From positions 62,001-126,000 of the forward strand of contig QBML01000006.1 in NCBI GenBank assembly GCA_003242085.1: a stretch of DNA of 64,000 bases, written 5' to 3'. The position numbers and the translations under genes are program-made. This DNA is from Pseudanabaena frigida (GTDB lineage Bacteria; Cyanobacteriota; Cyanobacteriia; Pseudanabaenales; Pseudanabaenaceae). Below are positions 18,315-25,645 of this stretch, piece by piece. Numbering within the stretch: the first letter of the stretch is position 1; every line of letters starts with the position of its first letter. The notes under the pieces are model-generated. The model saw nothing but the letters and a program-made list of their open reading frames with translations. It was not told the DNA's origin and searched no databases.

Positions 18315-18343
18315 ATTGAGGTGGTGCTTTGTGCTACCTCAAT
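18315..18343. repeat. Short palindrome with GTGC-TTT-GTGC core
   Basis: ATTGAGGT arms with G-T wobbles inward, triloop TTT. It lies just after the cellulose-synthase-like gene and before the next GT2; followed by an A/T-rich run. Likely terminator; its core matches the wider palindrome family. Confidence 0.7.
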
Positions 18344-18362
18344 AATAAAAAATTAAAGACAT

Positions 18363-19280
18363 ATGTGGTCAGTTGTTATCCCAACTTACAATCGGTTACC
18401 GATTTTGCAAAAGTGCTTGAAAGCCTTGGAAGCACAAGACTTTACTCAACCCTATGAAATTGTTGTAGTTGATGATGGCTCCACTGACGGTACAGTCGAG
18501 TTTTTGAATACCCGTTCCCATGAGTTTCCTCATGTACGGTTAGTTCTCCAAAATCATGAAGGGGCGGCGATCGCTAGAAATACAGGGATAGATTTAGCAC
18601 AGGGCGAAACCATCGTATTTATTGATAGCGATCTTGTAGTTACACCAATATTTTTGTCAGCCCATGCCAAAGCTCTTGAAAAAGCTTTTAAAAGTGGCGA
18701 TCGCGCCTTTACTTATGGTCTAGTAATTAATACCAGTAACTTTGACGATCCGACCTCTGAAAAAATTAAAATTCAAGATATTTCGACTGCCTTCTTTGCG
18801 ACGGGGAATGTAGCGATCGCAAAGCATTGGCTGATCGAAGCAGGCAAGTTTGACACTAGTTTCCGTCAATATGGCTGGGAAGATCTAGAGCTAGGTGTGC
18901 GGCTCAAAAATTTAGGATTAAAACTGATCAAATGTCCTGATGCTGTTGGCTATCACTGGCATCCTGCTTTTACAATCGATCAATTGCCGCATCTTGTCGA
19001 TGTTGAAGCTCAACGAGGACGGATGGGGGTCGTGTTTTATCAAAAGCATCCGACATGGGAAGTCAAATTGATGATCCAGATGACATGGCTGCATGTACTT
19101 TTATGGGGAACATTGTCTTTAGGTGGTTTGCTGAATGAGCGATCGCTACGACCATTACTCACATGGCTAATCGATCGAGGCAAGCCCCAATTAGCCCTAG
19201 AAATCGCTAGAATTTTCCTAAATTGGTACAACGTCAAAGGCGTATACGCCGCCTATCGAGAAGCACGGCAGAGCCTATGA
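18363..19280 (+). CDS. Family 2 glycosyltransferase
   Basis: A 305-aa GT-A enzyme: SVVIPTYNRLPILQKCLKAL, VVVDDGSTDGTVEF, the DXD-like FIDSDL, and a C-terminal block FDTSFRQYGWEDLELGVRLKNLG that matches the glyco_tranf_7 C-terminal domain. Soluble except for a short hydrophobic stretch (MTWLHVLLWGTLSLGGLL) that could anchor it to the membrane. The acceptor is unknown. It follows the CESA-like gene on the same strand and its stop overlaps the next start (ATGA), so the zinc-ribbon protein is co-translated. Confidence 0.85.
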   Translation: MWSVVIPTYNRLPILQKCLKALEAQDFTQPYEIVVVDDGSTDGTVEFLNTRSHEFPHVRLVLQNHEGAAIARNTGIDLAQGETIVFIDSDLVVTPIFLSAHAKALEKAFKSGDRAFTYGLVINTSNFDDPTSEKIKIQDISTAFFATGNVAIAKHWLIEAGKFDTSFRQYGWEDLELGVRLKNLGLKLIKCPDAVGYHWHPAFTIDQLPHLVDVEAQRGRMGVVFYQKHPTWEVKLMIQMTWLHVLLWGTLSLGGLLNERSLRPLLTWLIDRGKPQLALEIARIFLNWYNVKGVYAAYREARQSL

Positions 19281-19480
19281 AAGTTTCCTTAGAATTTCTC
19301 TACCATTTTCATTGCGATCGCTGTCGTAAATGGTGGAGCCGTGCGGATATCGAGCCACAAATTGGCGAACAAGTTTTCTGCCCATACTGTGGTCATATTA
19401 ATACTGTGGAAGCTGTACAAACTTTTCGCAATGCTGCACGCGGCGGCAGTTGTCTCAGCCAACGCCCTGACGAAATTTAG
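19277..19480 (+). CDS. Small zinc-ribbon protein
   Basis: A 67-aa protein with two CXXC knuckles, CDRC and CPYC, spaced about 26 residues apart: a classic zinc ribbon. The start is ATG 19277, overlapping the upstream TGA as ATGA; longer readings would run back into the glycosyltransferase gene. The tail after the second knuckle is helical. Function unknown. Such ribbons often serve as small nucleic-acid- or protein-binding adapters. Confidence 0.7.
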   Translation: MKVSLEFLYHFHCDRCRKWWSRADIEPQIGEQVFCPYCGHINTVEAVQTFRNAARGGSCLSQRPDEI

Positions 19481-19493
19481 TGCCTTGCGCCTT

Positions 19494-19528
19494 AAAGTAG
19501 AGATAACGCTTTGCGTTATCTCTACTTT
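19494..19528. repeat. Palindrome, perfect 15-bp arms, GCTTTGC core
   Basis: AAAGTAGAGATAACG and its complement around CTTTG. It lies between the zinc-ribbon stop and the hydrolase start (ATG 19541), 12 bp ahead of the latter, so it could also shield or expose the ribosome-binding region. Confidence 0.8.
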
Positions 19529-19540
19529 TATGGTGACTAT

Positions 19541-20215
19541 ATGAATACCCCAAATATTATTCTGGCTGGTTATCTTGCGGGAGAATTCGATTACATCCCG
19601 ATCGCCCAAAAATTAAAAAATCAAAACTTATCGGCAACAGTAGTCCCTTTAAAATGGTGGGACTGGGTTCCGACCCTTGGTGGTCGTTCTATTGCCCCAA
19701 TTTTAGAAAAGCTTGACCAAACTGTAAATCTGGAACTAGAAAAAACAGGCGCATCGAAAGTAAATATCATTGCCCATTCCGCAGGGGGGTGGTTATCGCG
19801 AATTTATTTAGGCGATCGTCCCTATTACGACAAAGTTTGGGATGCCAGATCTAAAGTTGCCAAACTGATCTGTCTAGGCACACCCCAACGGAGCCTCGAA
19901 CCTTGGTCACTTCCAAATTTAGGGTTTGTCAACGACAATTACCCCGATGCCTTTTATGACGATATCGAATATATCTGCATCGCAGGGAAATCAGTACAGG
20001 GCAAAAAATCTACACCAAAAAAATGGCTAGCCTATAGCAGCTATGAGCTGACTACTGGTCAGGGGGATGCGTGGGGCGATGGCATTATTCCGATTGAGGC
20101 AGCATATTTAGACGGTGCTACCAATATTGAGATCGATGGTGTTTATCACTCGCCGCGATCGGGTAAATGGTATGGCTCTCAAGAGGTTGTTGATATCTGG
20201 TCAAAATATCTGTAG
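19541..20215 (+). CDS. Lipase-like alpha/beta hydrolase
   Basis: A 224-aa hydrolase with the nucleophile elbow NIIAHSAGGW (A-H-S-A-G), an early NIILAGYLAGEFDY strand and a late AWGDGIIPIEAAYLDGA that brings the catalytic Asp; a His follows in VYHSPRSGKW. This resembles the PGAP1/esterase-lipase group of cyanobacteria. The start is ATG 19541; a longer TTG reading from 19511 lies within a palindrome and is unlikely. No signal peptide. The substrate is unknown, probably an ester of a membrane lipid. The stop codon is inside the palindrome at 20204-20262. Confidence 0.78.
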   Translation: MNTPNIILAGYLAGEFDYIPIAQKLKNQNLSATVVPLKWWDWVPTLGGRSIAPILEKLDQTVNLELEKTGASKVNIIAHSAGGWLSRIYLGDRPYYDKVWDARSKVAKLICLGTPQRSLEPWSLPNLGFVNDNYPDAFYDDIEYICIAGKSVQGKKSTPKKWLAYSSYELTTGQGDAWGDGIIPIEAAYLDGATNIEIDGVYHSPRSGKWYGSQEVVDIWSKYL

Positions 20216-20262
20216 AAGTGAGTAACGGTGCTTCACGTCGCCACTCACTTCTACAGATATTT
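20204..20262 (+). terminator. 19-bp stem terminator of the hydrolase gene
   Basis: Arms at 20204-20222 and 20244-20262 pair perfectly, with GGTGCTTCACGTCGCC in the loop and TTTTTT immediately after. The hydrolase stop codon is in the left arm. Belongs to the wider palindrome family by its GTGCTTCAC core. Confidence 0.8.
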
Positions 20263-20392
20263 TTTGCATGACACAGATGGGGAACTCAACACGACTCCTC
20301 TAAATGGGTGGAGATCGCGATAAACAGCAAATAAAAGTGCAAACATCAGCTAAAAGGCTTACGAAAAACCCCTATATTGCTCGAAAAACTAG

Positions 20393-20421
20393 TAGACATT
20401 TTAGAAAGAGGCATGTATAGT
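20393..20421 (+). promoter_or_regulatory. Sigma-70-type promoter of a candidate small RNA
   Basis: A -35 box TAGACA at 20393-20398 and a -10 box TATAGT at 20416-20421 with exactly 17 bp between. No open reading frame follows; a strong hairpin begins 21 bp later. Confidence 0.55.
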
Positions 20422-20427
20422 ATAGAG

Positions 20428-20496
20428 GTGTGAGGAGCGAACAAAAGAAAAAGCCTAGGAACGAAACAGGGAAAGTAACCTAGGCTTTTTCTTTTG
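20428..20496 (+). ncRNA. Candidate small regulatory RNA, Yfr2/Cyano-1-like
   Basis: A ~70-nt transcript is predicted between the promoter at 20393-20421 and a perfect 18-bp stem (20442-20459 with 20479-20496) that ends in TTTTTCTTTT. The 19-nt loop reads AACGAAACAGGGAAAGTAA. Loops with repeated GGAAA(CA) units are what I recall for the cyanobacterial Yfr2 (Cyano-1) sRNA family, and the 5' part is purine-rich (GGTGTGAGGAGCG). Family membership is from memory and partial; a promoter plus hairpin without a coding frame is what the sequence shows. An alternative is a decoy or terminator-only structure. Confidence 0.5.
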
Positions 20497-20508
20497 GTTA
20501 CTGTTAAT

Positions 20509-20547
20509 AAAAAAGAGAGATCAGTTAATAGCTGGTCTCTCTTTTTT
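20509..20547 (+). terminator. Second hairpin terminator after the sRNA candidate
   Basis: A 16-bp stem AAAAAAGAGAGA(T/C)CAG with one wobble, loop TTAATAG, then a run of seven T. A backup terminator for the plus-strand sRNA candidate, or the end of a longer form. Confidence 0.65.
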
Positions 20548-20552
20548 TGTAA

Positions 20553-20582
20553 GAAAAAGCCTTCGCATTGCAGGGCTTTTTC
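20553..20582 (-). terminator. Terminator of the UDG/DUF2288 operon
   Basis: GAAAAAGCC paired with GGGCTTTTTC, directly abutting the TAG stop of the DUF2288 gene on the minus strand; the A-run becomes a U-run in the minus transcript. Confidence 0.7.
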
Positions 20583-20872
20583 TATGCATCAATTCGCGCA
20601 AGCACAAAGGGAGGCACAACCAGACTTGTAAATTCTTTTTCTTTGTTTGCATTCCAAGCGCTAAGCTCATCGGCGGTTGGATGACGCAACCAACCATCTT
20701 CGATCCACGACTGCACTAACTTCGTATTGTCCTCAGTTAGCGCAATCCCCACATCGACAAGATCTAACCTTGCCCCAACCAAAATCACTCTTGCCCTTGC
20801 CGCATGGGGAGATAACCATTCCCACAACGCCACATCCACCATTGCCTCTAAATCTTTTCTTGAATTACTCAC
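20582..20872 (-). CDS. DUF2288 family protein
   Basis: A 96-aa protein with the family pattern: VALWEWLSPHAARARVILVGARLDLVDVGIAL, then SWIEDGWLRHPTADELSAW. It starts with GTG at 20872, which overlaps the TAG stop of the upstream uracil-DNA glycosylase gene by one base, so the two are translationally coupled. Function unknown. The pairing with a uracil-DNA glycosylase may be genomic habit and does not prove a repair role. Confidence 0.8.
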   Translation of the reverse strand: MSNSRKDLEAMVDVALWEWLSPHAARARVILVGARLDLVDVGIALTEDNTKLVQSWIEDGWLRHPTADELSAWNANKEKEFTSLVVPPFVLARIDA

Positions 20873-21651
20873 TAAAATTCCTCGTCATCATCAACTGCGC
20901 TATCAGTACCGATAATTTCTAGGTACTTTGCTTTGATAGCTTTAACATCTTGCCATGTTAGCCACTTGGGACTGCCCTGTTCGCGACTTTGATTTCGCAG
21001 TAAATAAGAGGGGTGGAATATCGGCATCACTAAACGACCTTCCCACTCATACCATTGCCCTCGCACCTTAGTAATGCCTAATTTCTCACCCAATATTGAC
21101 TTGAGTGATGTTGATCCTGTCAACAAAATAATTTTAGGATCGACGAGACGAATTTGCTCCAGTAAGTAAGGCTTACAGGTTGTTGTTTCTACTTCGGTGG
21201 GGACACGATTGTTAGGGGGGCGGCATTTGACCGTATTGCAAATGTAAACATCTTTGGTCGTGTCAAATCCCACTGATTCTAAGATTTTGTCTAAAAGCTG
21301 ACCAGACTTACCAACAAAGGGTAATCCTGATAGATCTTCCTGTTCCCCAGGGGCTTCACCAATGATCAGAATTTTGGCGTTGCGATCGCCTCTTTCGACC
21401 ACCACATTAGTACGAGTTGGGGCAAGAGGGCATTTCTGACAATTACAAGCAGCTTCGCGCAATGCGTCTAGACTGGCAAATTGCTCACTTACTGGCACGG
21501 CAGCAGCAGGTACATGGCTAGTATTTTTCGCAGAACGGGTAGTATTTTTTGCTGGCGGAGCCTCAGCCACACCATCCGCCTTGGGAAGCTCAGTTAAAGG
21601 AACTTCCGATGGAGTCAGATCGAACAGGCTCATTTGTTCTTTGTCAGTCAT
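20872..21651 (-). CDS. Family 4 uracil-DNA glycosylase (Fe-S type)
   Basis: A 259-aa protein. After a ~75-residue variable N-terminus comes the UDG fold: CQKCPLAPTRTNVV with cluster cysteines, ILIIGEAPGEQEDLSGLPFVG (motif 1, GEAPG), CNTVKCRPPNNR, and MPIFHPSYLLRN (motif 3, HPS). Cys residues in CQKC, in KCRPP and near TTCKPY fit the [4Fe-4S] site of family 4 enzymes. It removes uracil from DNA to start base excision repair. Directly coupled to the DUF2288 gene downstream. Confidence 0.9.
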   Translation of the reverse strand: MTDKEQMSLFDLTPSEVPLTELPKADGVAEAPPAKNTTRSAKNTSHVPAAAVPVSEQFASLDALREAACNCQKCPLAPTRTNVVVERGDRNAKILIIGEAPGEQEDLSGLPFVGKSGQLLDKILESVGFDTTKDVYICNTVKCRPPNNRVPTEVETTTCKPYLLEQIRLVDPKIILLTGSTSLKSILGEKLGITKVRGQWYEWEGRLVMPIFHPSYLLRNQSREQGSPKWLTWQDVKAIKAKYLEIIGTDSAVDDDEEF

Positions 21652-21725
21652 AGACAGGATATGCGCCCCAAATCAGTACTTATTGCTAATATCTTACCTG
21701 TGTCAGCAATATATTGAAACTCAAG

Positions 21726-23798
21726 TTATGGCAATTTACGCTGATCTTTTCTTTTCGCTTTCAATGACTTAACGATCGCTGGATCAACATTTTTGCGCCA
21801 GACCAGCCGATTGCCTTGGATTTCCGCACAATGTAATTTTAATTTTTCTTGCCAGCTTTGCCAGTGAGAGATGTCTGGCAGGTTATCTAACAGTCCCCAG
21901 CTTTCCTCTTGTTTTGTCAATTTGGCAAATTTCTCATACTGAGGATAGTCAGGTAGAACATAAGCATCCTTGCAATGCAGTACAGGTGGATTATCTGAAG
22001 ATTGATAATCACGATAGCGAATATGTAAATCTCTCAGATCAATTTGCATAGAGGCTTGCATCTTAGGATGTGGCTCACGATCAAAGTCTGGGTAGAATAG
22101 ATAACTGATTTTGGGTTTGTGGAGATGAAATTTGATCAGTGTGGCTCCATCCATTCTACCTATTGTCCGACTCACACATCCTTCATAGAGTCTCAGCATA
22201 GTATCAAGATTGTCTAAAGCAGAGATATGAACATAGAGGGCATGGTGATCTAGTCTTCCAATTTTGCTATTTCGACAACAGGTGGCGATAAAGCCTTCAC
22301 GCCCTAGATTAAATAGCATCAGGTCAGCAGTGGTGCAAGCAGCTTGGTAAGAACCAAATAAGGATTTAATATCATTTTGATATTGGCTAGATAGTTGACT
22401 GGGTTTGAGTCGTTTGTATGGATTATCAAAATTACTGAGGGCAAGAAATACCAAAATATCTTGACGGCGATTGTCAGCGATCGCATCCCATTCATCTTGA
22501 TTAGTTGCCTGCATGACAAGATTAAAGGCACGGCGTATAGTTCCAAACTCTGCTATTAAAACTTCAAAGCCTTGTAATTCTTCTCTAATAGGTAATCTGC
22601 CACGTTCTGTAAAAAATCCCATTAGAGGAGAGAGCAATTCGCGATAATCTTCAAAACGTTTGGAGACGAGTCTAATTCTGGGTGTTGTCGCTCTTGAACG
22701 AAAGCGTGATGCTCTAAAGTTTTGAGCTTGAACTTCATCGCAAAATACGAAATAGATACCTAGTGCAACTGGGACTGAATCAACACCTAATACTTGATCG
22801 ATGTAGAGTTTGAGTTCTTCTTGTTCGTAGTATTTCTGGAATGTATTGCGACTACTCACCACACCGTCACTGTAGGCAATTTGCCCTCTTCCCACATCTC
22901 CAATTAACACTTGTGCCGATACAATTAGCAATCTTTGGGCTAATTCCCATGCTTTAATTAAGGCTTCACGCCGTTCTATTTGAGATTCGATAACGTTGAT
23001 AACATAGCCAAGATTGACTATATCAGCAGTAATGCGATCGCTTGTTGGTCGATAGTATGGGTCCCATCCTGCGCTGGTAAATTCGCGATCGCAGATCCGT
23101 TGCATATCTTCACCGTGACCACAGCCATAGTCAAAAAAGGTTGAATCTTCTATAAAGAGTCCTGCTTCTAGAGCGAGTCTTACAGGTTTCGATAAGTCTG
23201 GACGATGGATAGCAGCTTTATGGCGATCAATCTTGATGTTGCCCTCACCCCCAGTCCCTCTCCCAAAGGGCGAGGGGAGCAAGATGACTTGATGATCTTC
23301 AAGTTCGACATTGTATTCTTTTAAACGTTGTTCCCATCCTTGACGAGTGCCGATGGTGCGCGTCTCATGAAATAAGCCGATCGCTTCTTCTTGTTTGGTT
23401 AATTGAGCAAATAGTTGATAGTGGGGATAGTCAGAGTTTACAAAAGTTTCTTTGCGATGGAGGATTGGTGGATTAGGAGAGTTGTGATAGTCTCGCTGCT
23501 GAACTATTTGGGCTTTTAGGTCAACTTGAATGCTGTGATGTAATGCGGGATGTGGATCGGTATCAAAGTCTGGATAAAACAGATAGGAAATCTTGGGTTG
23601 TTCGTAATTAAATTTGATGAGCGTAAATTTGCTTTCTTCTGGAAGTAGTAATCTAGCTTGGCGATCGCATTCTTGTAATTGTGGAGATAAAGAAGCGATC
23701 GCTGATATATGAACATAGAGAGCAGTGGGTAACTTTTTGCCAACTTTGCTTTGTTGGCAGAGGGCAATGAGTTGGTTGTGGCTATACTCTGTGATCAT
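21726..23798 (-). CDS. DNA phosphorothioation-associated putative methyltransferase with duplicated flanking domain
   Basis: A 690-aa protein. Residues ~190-450 match the Dnd-linked putative methyltransferase: DRHKAAIHRPDLSKPVRLAL, FFDYGCGHGEDMQRI (motif I), GWDPYYRP, IVNLGYVINVIE, ERREAL. The usual C-terminal domain is present at ~520-667 (ALYVHISALD, PKISYLFYPDFD, DNPPVLH, LTKQEE). A second copy of that domain stands at the N-terminus, ~25-172 (ALYVHISAIA, PKISYLFYPDFD, NPPILH, LTKQEE). The linker at ~174-186 (LPSPFGRGTGGEG) comes from an interspersed DNA repeat. The enzyme's activity is not established. It lies at the edge of the Dnd island, divergent from a Uma2 gene. Confidence 0.85.
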   Translation of the reverse strand: MITEYSHNQLIALCQQSKVGKKLPTALYVHISAIASLSPQLQECDRQARLLLPEESKFTLIKFNYEQPKISYLFYPDFDTDPHPALHHSIQVDLKAQIVQQRDYHNSPNPPILHRKETFVNSDYPHYQLFAQLTKQEEAIGLFHETRTIGTRQGWEQRLKEYNVELEDHQVILLPSPFGRGTGGEGNIKIDRHKAAIHRPDLSKPVRLALEAGLFIEDSTFFDYGCGHGEDMQRICDREFTSAGWDPYYRPTSDRITADIVNLGYVINVIESQIERREALIKAWELAQRLLIVSAQVLIGDVGRGQIAYSDGVVSSRNTFQKYYEQEELKLYIDQVLGVDSVPVALGIYFVFCDEVQAQNFRASRFRSRATTPRIRLVSKRFEDYRELLSPLMGFFTERGRLPIREELQGFEVLIAEFGTIRRAFNLVMQATNQDEWDAIADNRRQDILVFLALSNFDNPYKRLKPSQLSSQYQNDIKSLFGSYQAACTTADLMLFNLGREGFIATCCRNSKIGRLDHHALYVHISALDNLDTMLRLYEGCVSRTIGRMDGATLIKFHLHKPKISYLFYPDFDREPHPKMQASMQIDLRDLHIRYRDYQSSDNPPVLHCKDAYVLPDYPQYEKFAKLTKQEESWGLLDNLPDISHWQSWQEKLKLHCAEIQGNRLVWRKNVDPAIVKSLKAKRKDQRKLP
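23242..23279. repeat. In-frame interspersed repeat inside the methyltransferase gene
   Basis: A C/G-rich segment (CCCTCACCCC..., with CCCTCTCCC and GGGCGAGGGG) of the type scattered through cyanobacterial genomes. It is inserted between the extra N-terminal domain and the methyltransferase domain and is translated as LPSPFGRGTGGEG, keeping the frame. Confidence 0.7.
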
Positions 23799-23874
23799 TG
23801 CGACAAGAGCTTTATTGGATGTTTAGATTATACTAGTAACACCTCATTACCCAAGTAATTGCCAAGGTAAAGCC

Positions 23875-24447
23875 ATGACTCCAACTTTAACTAAAACGGC
23901 TGATCAATACCTAGTCAAGCAGGCTGTGACATGGGAGCAATTCAAGGCTCTGCAATCTGCATTTGCAGAAATTGGCGGAGTAAGATTAAATTATTGTGAA
24001 GGAGTAGTAGAAATTGTGGGCATTGGTTTGCTGCATGAAATGGTATCTACCTTGTTGGGTGCGTTGCTTAATTACTATTTTTTAGTTAAACGGATTCGAT
24101 TTACTGGTACAGGTGCTTATACCCAAACCATTGAGCCTAAGTTAGAGTTTCAAGCAGATTTATCTTTTGCATTTGGTGACAATCCTGAACTTACAGATTT
24201 ATGTATTGAGATTGTGGTGACTAGTGGCAGCGTCAAAAAGCTAAGGAAGTACCAGTTAAGAACCATTCCTGAAGTTTGGTTTTGGCAAGACGGCAAGATC
24301 AAGATTTATCGATTACAGGATGGAGAATATGTACAGGTTGAAGCAAGTGGATGTTTGCCTGATTTGGATATTGCTCATTTAGAACAGTGTTTGCTGATGG
24401 AGTCCCAATTAGAAGCGATGTTGGCTTTTCAGGAAAGATATAAATGA
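23875..24447 (+). CDS. Uma2 (DUF820) family putative nuclease, divergent member
   Basis: A 190-aa protein of the restriction-endonuclease-like Uma2 family, abundant in cyanobacteria. Seen: the N-terminal TWEQFKALQSAF and YCEGVVEIVGIG..HE block, then QADLSFAFG and IEIVVTSGSVKKLRKYQLRTIPEVWFWQDGKIKIYRL. The usual PD...(D/E)xK pattern is partly kept (an Asp in QADL, a Glu in IEI, a Lys in KLRKY). The biological role of Uma2 proteins is unknown; they often accompany mobile or defence genes. Divergent from the Dnd-associated methyltransferase. Confidence 0.8.
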   Translation: MTPTLTKTADQYLVKQAVTWEQFKALQSAFAEIGGVRLNYCEGVVEIVGIGLLHEMVSTLLGALLNYYFLVKRIRFTGTGAYTQTIEPKLEFQADLSFAFGDNPELTDLCIEIVVTSGSVKKLRKYQLRTIPEVWFWQDGKIKIYRLQDGEYVQVEASGCLPDLDIAHLEQCLLMESQLEAMLAFQERYK

Positions 24448-24525
24448 TATGGCGATCCGCTGTTGACCTGTGCGATGTATTCTTGTTGCAACGTGTTTGA
24501 ACAATAAACTGAGTGGAGATCGTTA

Positions 24526-25173
24526 ATGAGTCAAGGAGCTAATGCATTACCAAAGTCAGAACAGCTAAATATTGAAGCATTTTCAAAACTATTTACACAT
24601 ACGGCGAACTCTTACAAATATCTATTTTTCTTGGCGTTGTTGAATATTCTGAAGCAAAGAAACTTTAATCATGCGCCTATTGCACTACAGGATCTTATGG
24701 TTGAAATGTTGGTCATTGCTTGGCAAGCATATCATCCCCATCGGTTATCGTTTGGCAATAAGGACATGATCGCTGGCAGATTTGATGTTTTTGCTGAGGT
24801 TGGGAGCAATCTGTCAGGAGAAGAGTTGCGAAAGGCGATCGCTTCTAAAATGTTAAGTACGACTAAAGAGTTGAAAAAATTTGCTCCTTATCGTCTGATT
24901 AGACCATTTTTTGAAATGGAACTCAAGGGAGTCAAAAGTGGTGAGACAAATCAAAATATTGCCGCATTATCTCGCGATCGCTTTCAAGACAAAAAACCTT
25001 TATATTCTATTGACGATCAAGATGAAACAATTTCATTACATCCTGAATGGATAGAATATTTAAAGACCAATTATGATGCTGTCTGCCAGTGGTTTTTTGC
25101 TGCATGGCTAGAATATATGCAAAAGTGTAATTCTAGTATTGACAATCTACCAACAAAGCTAGCTTTGTTGTAG
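24526..25173 (+). pseudogene. N-terminal domain of an HNH endonuclease family, probably truncated
   Basis: A 215-aa reading frame. FSKLFTHTANSYKYLFFLALLNIL, then a helical block with MLVIAWQAYHPHRLSFGNKDM, is the opening I associate with large HNH endonucleases of defence loci (NTTNSYKF..F-type). Those proteins continue after a segment like IEYLKTNYDAVCQWF into an HNH domain. Here the frame stops at NLPTKLALL and the HNH motif is absent; the convergent dndE ends 50 bp later. I call it a probable truncated relic. A stand-alone helper of this length is possible. Confidence 0.5.
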
Positions 25174-25223
25174 GTTGCGATGACTATTAACATTGCATCA
25201 ATTTTTTGCAGCCTGATAAAGTG

Positions 25224-25616
25224 CTACTCTTCAACGTGGCTAGCAAGAAGAATTAAGTTTTCTATCTTCCTAATATTTGGATCGCCTGATAAGTAGCCAA
25301 TGCCACGATTGAGGTGTAAACGAAACTGTGCAGCAAGGGTTTCTTTGTCTGTGTCAAGTCCATCGTTGTGACAGCGTTGTTTTAGGGCAACTATGAGAAT
25401 GTCTGATAAGTTGCCAGCAAAGACTTGCCAAGTCATCTCTACATTACTGTCAGTGAGAATGTTAATAATTGATGGGGGAGTAGGCTCAGCTAGAGATTTA
25501 CATAAAGCCCAACGACAGAGAACGTTCCAATGTTCAATATGAGTAGCACGTTTAAGTTTAAGTAATTGTTCTTTAGCATTTTGAGAGATTCGGATGCGGT
25601 CAACAGGGGGTTCCAT
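25224..25616 (-). CDS. dndE: DNA sulfur modification protein DndE
   Basis: A 130-aa DndE: the start DRIRISQNAKEQLLKLKRATHIEHWNVLCRWALCKSLA is the family signature, followed by WQVFAGNLSDILIVALKQR and the tail LHLNRGIGYLSGDPNIRKIENLILLA. DndE binds nicked DNA and is required with DndC and DndD for phosphorothioate incorporation. It is the last gene of dndC-dndD-dndE, 29 bp after dndD. Start ATG 25616. Confidence 0.92.
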   Translation of the reverse strand: MEPPVDRIRISQNAKEQLLKLKRATHIEHWNVLCRWALCKSLAEPTPPSIINILTDSNVEMTWQVFAGNLSDILIVALKQRCHNDGLDTDKETLAAQFRLHLNRGIGYLSGDPNIRKIENLILLASHVEE

Positions 25617-25645
25617 AGATTAGATAATTGGTGATAGGTGATTGA

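Noticed and set aside
20420-20450. Yfr1 small RNA on the minus strand (CTCCTCACACC)
   Set aside because: The short match to the Yfr1 core occurs without a minus-strand promoter or a terminator at the right distance; the plus-strand signals are much better.
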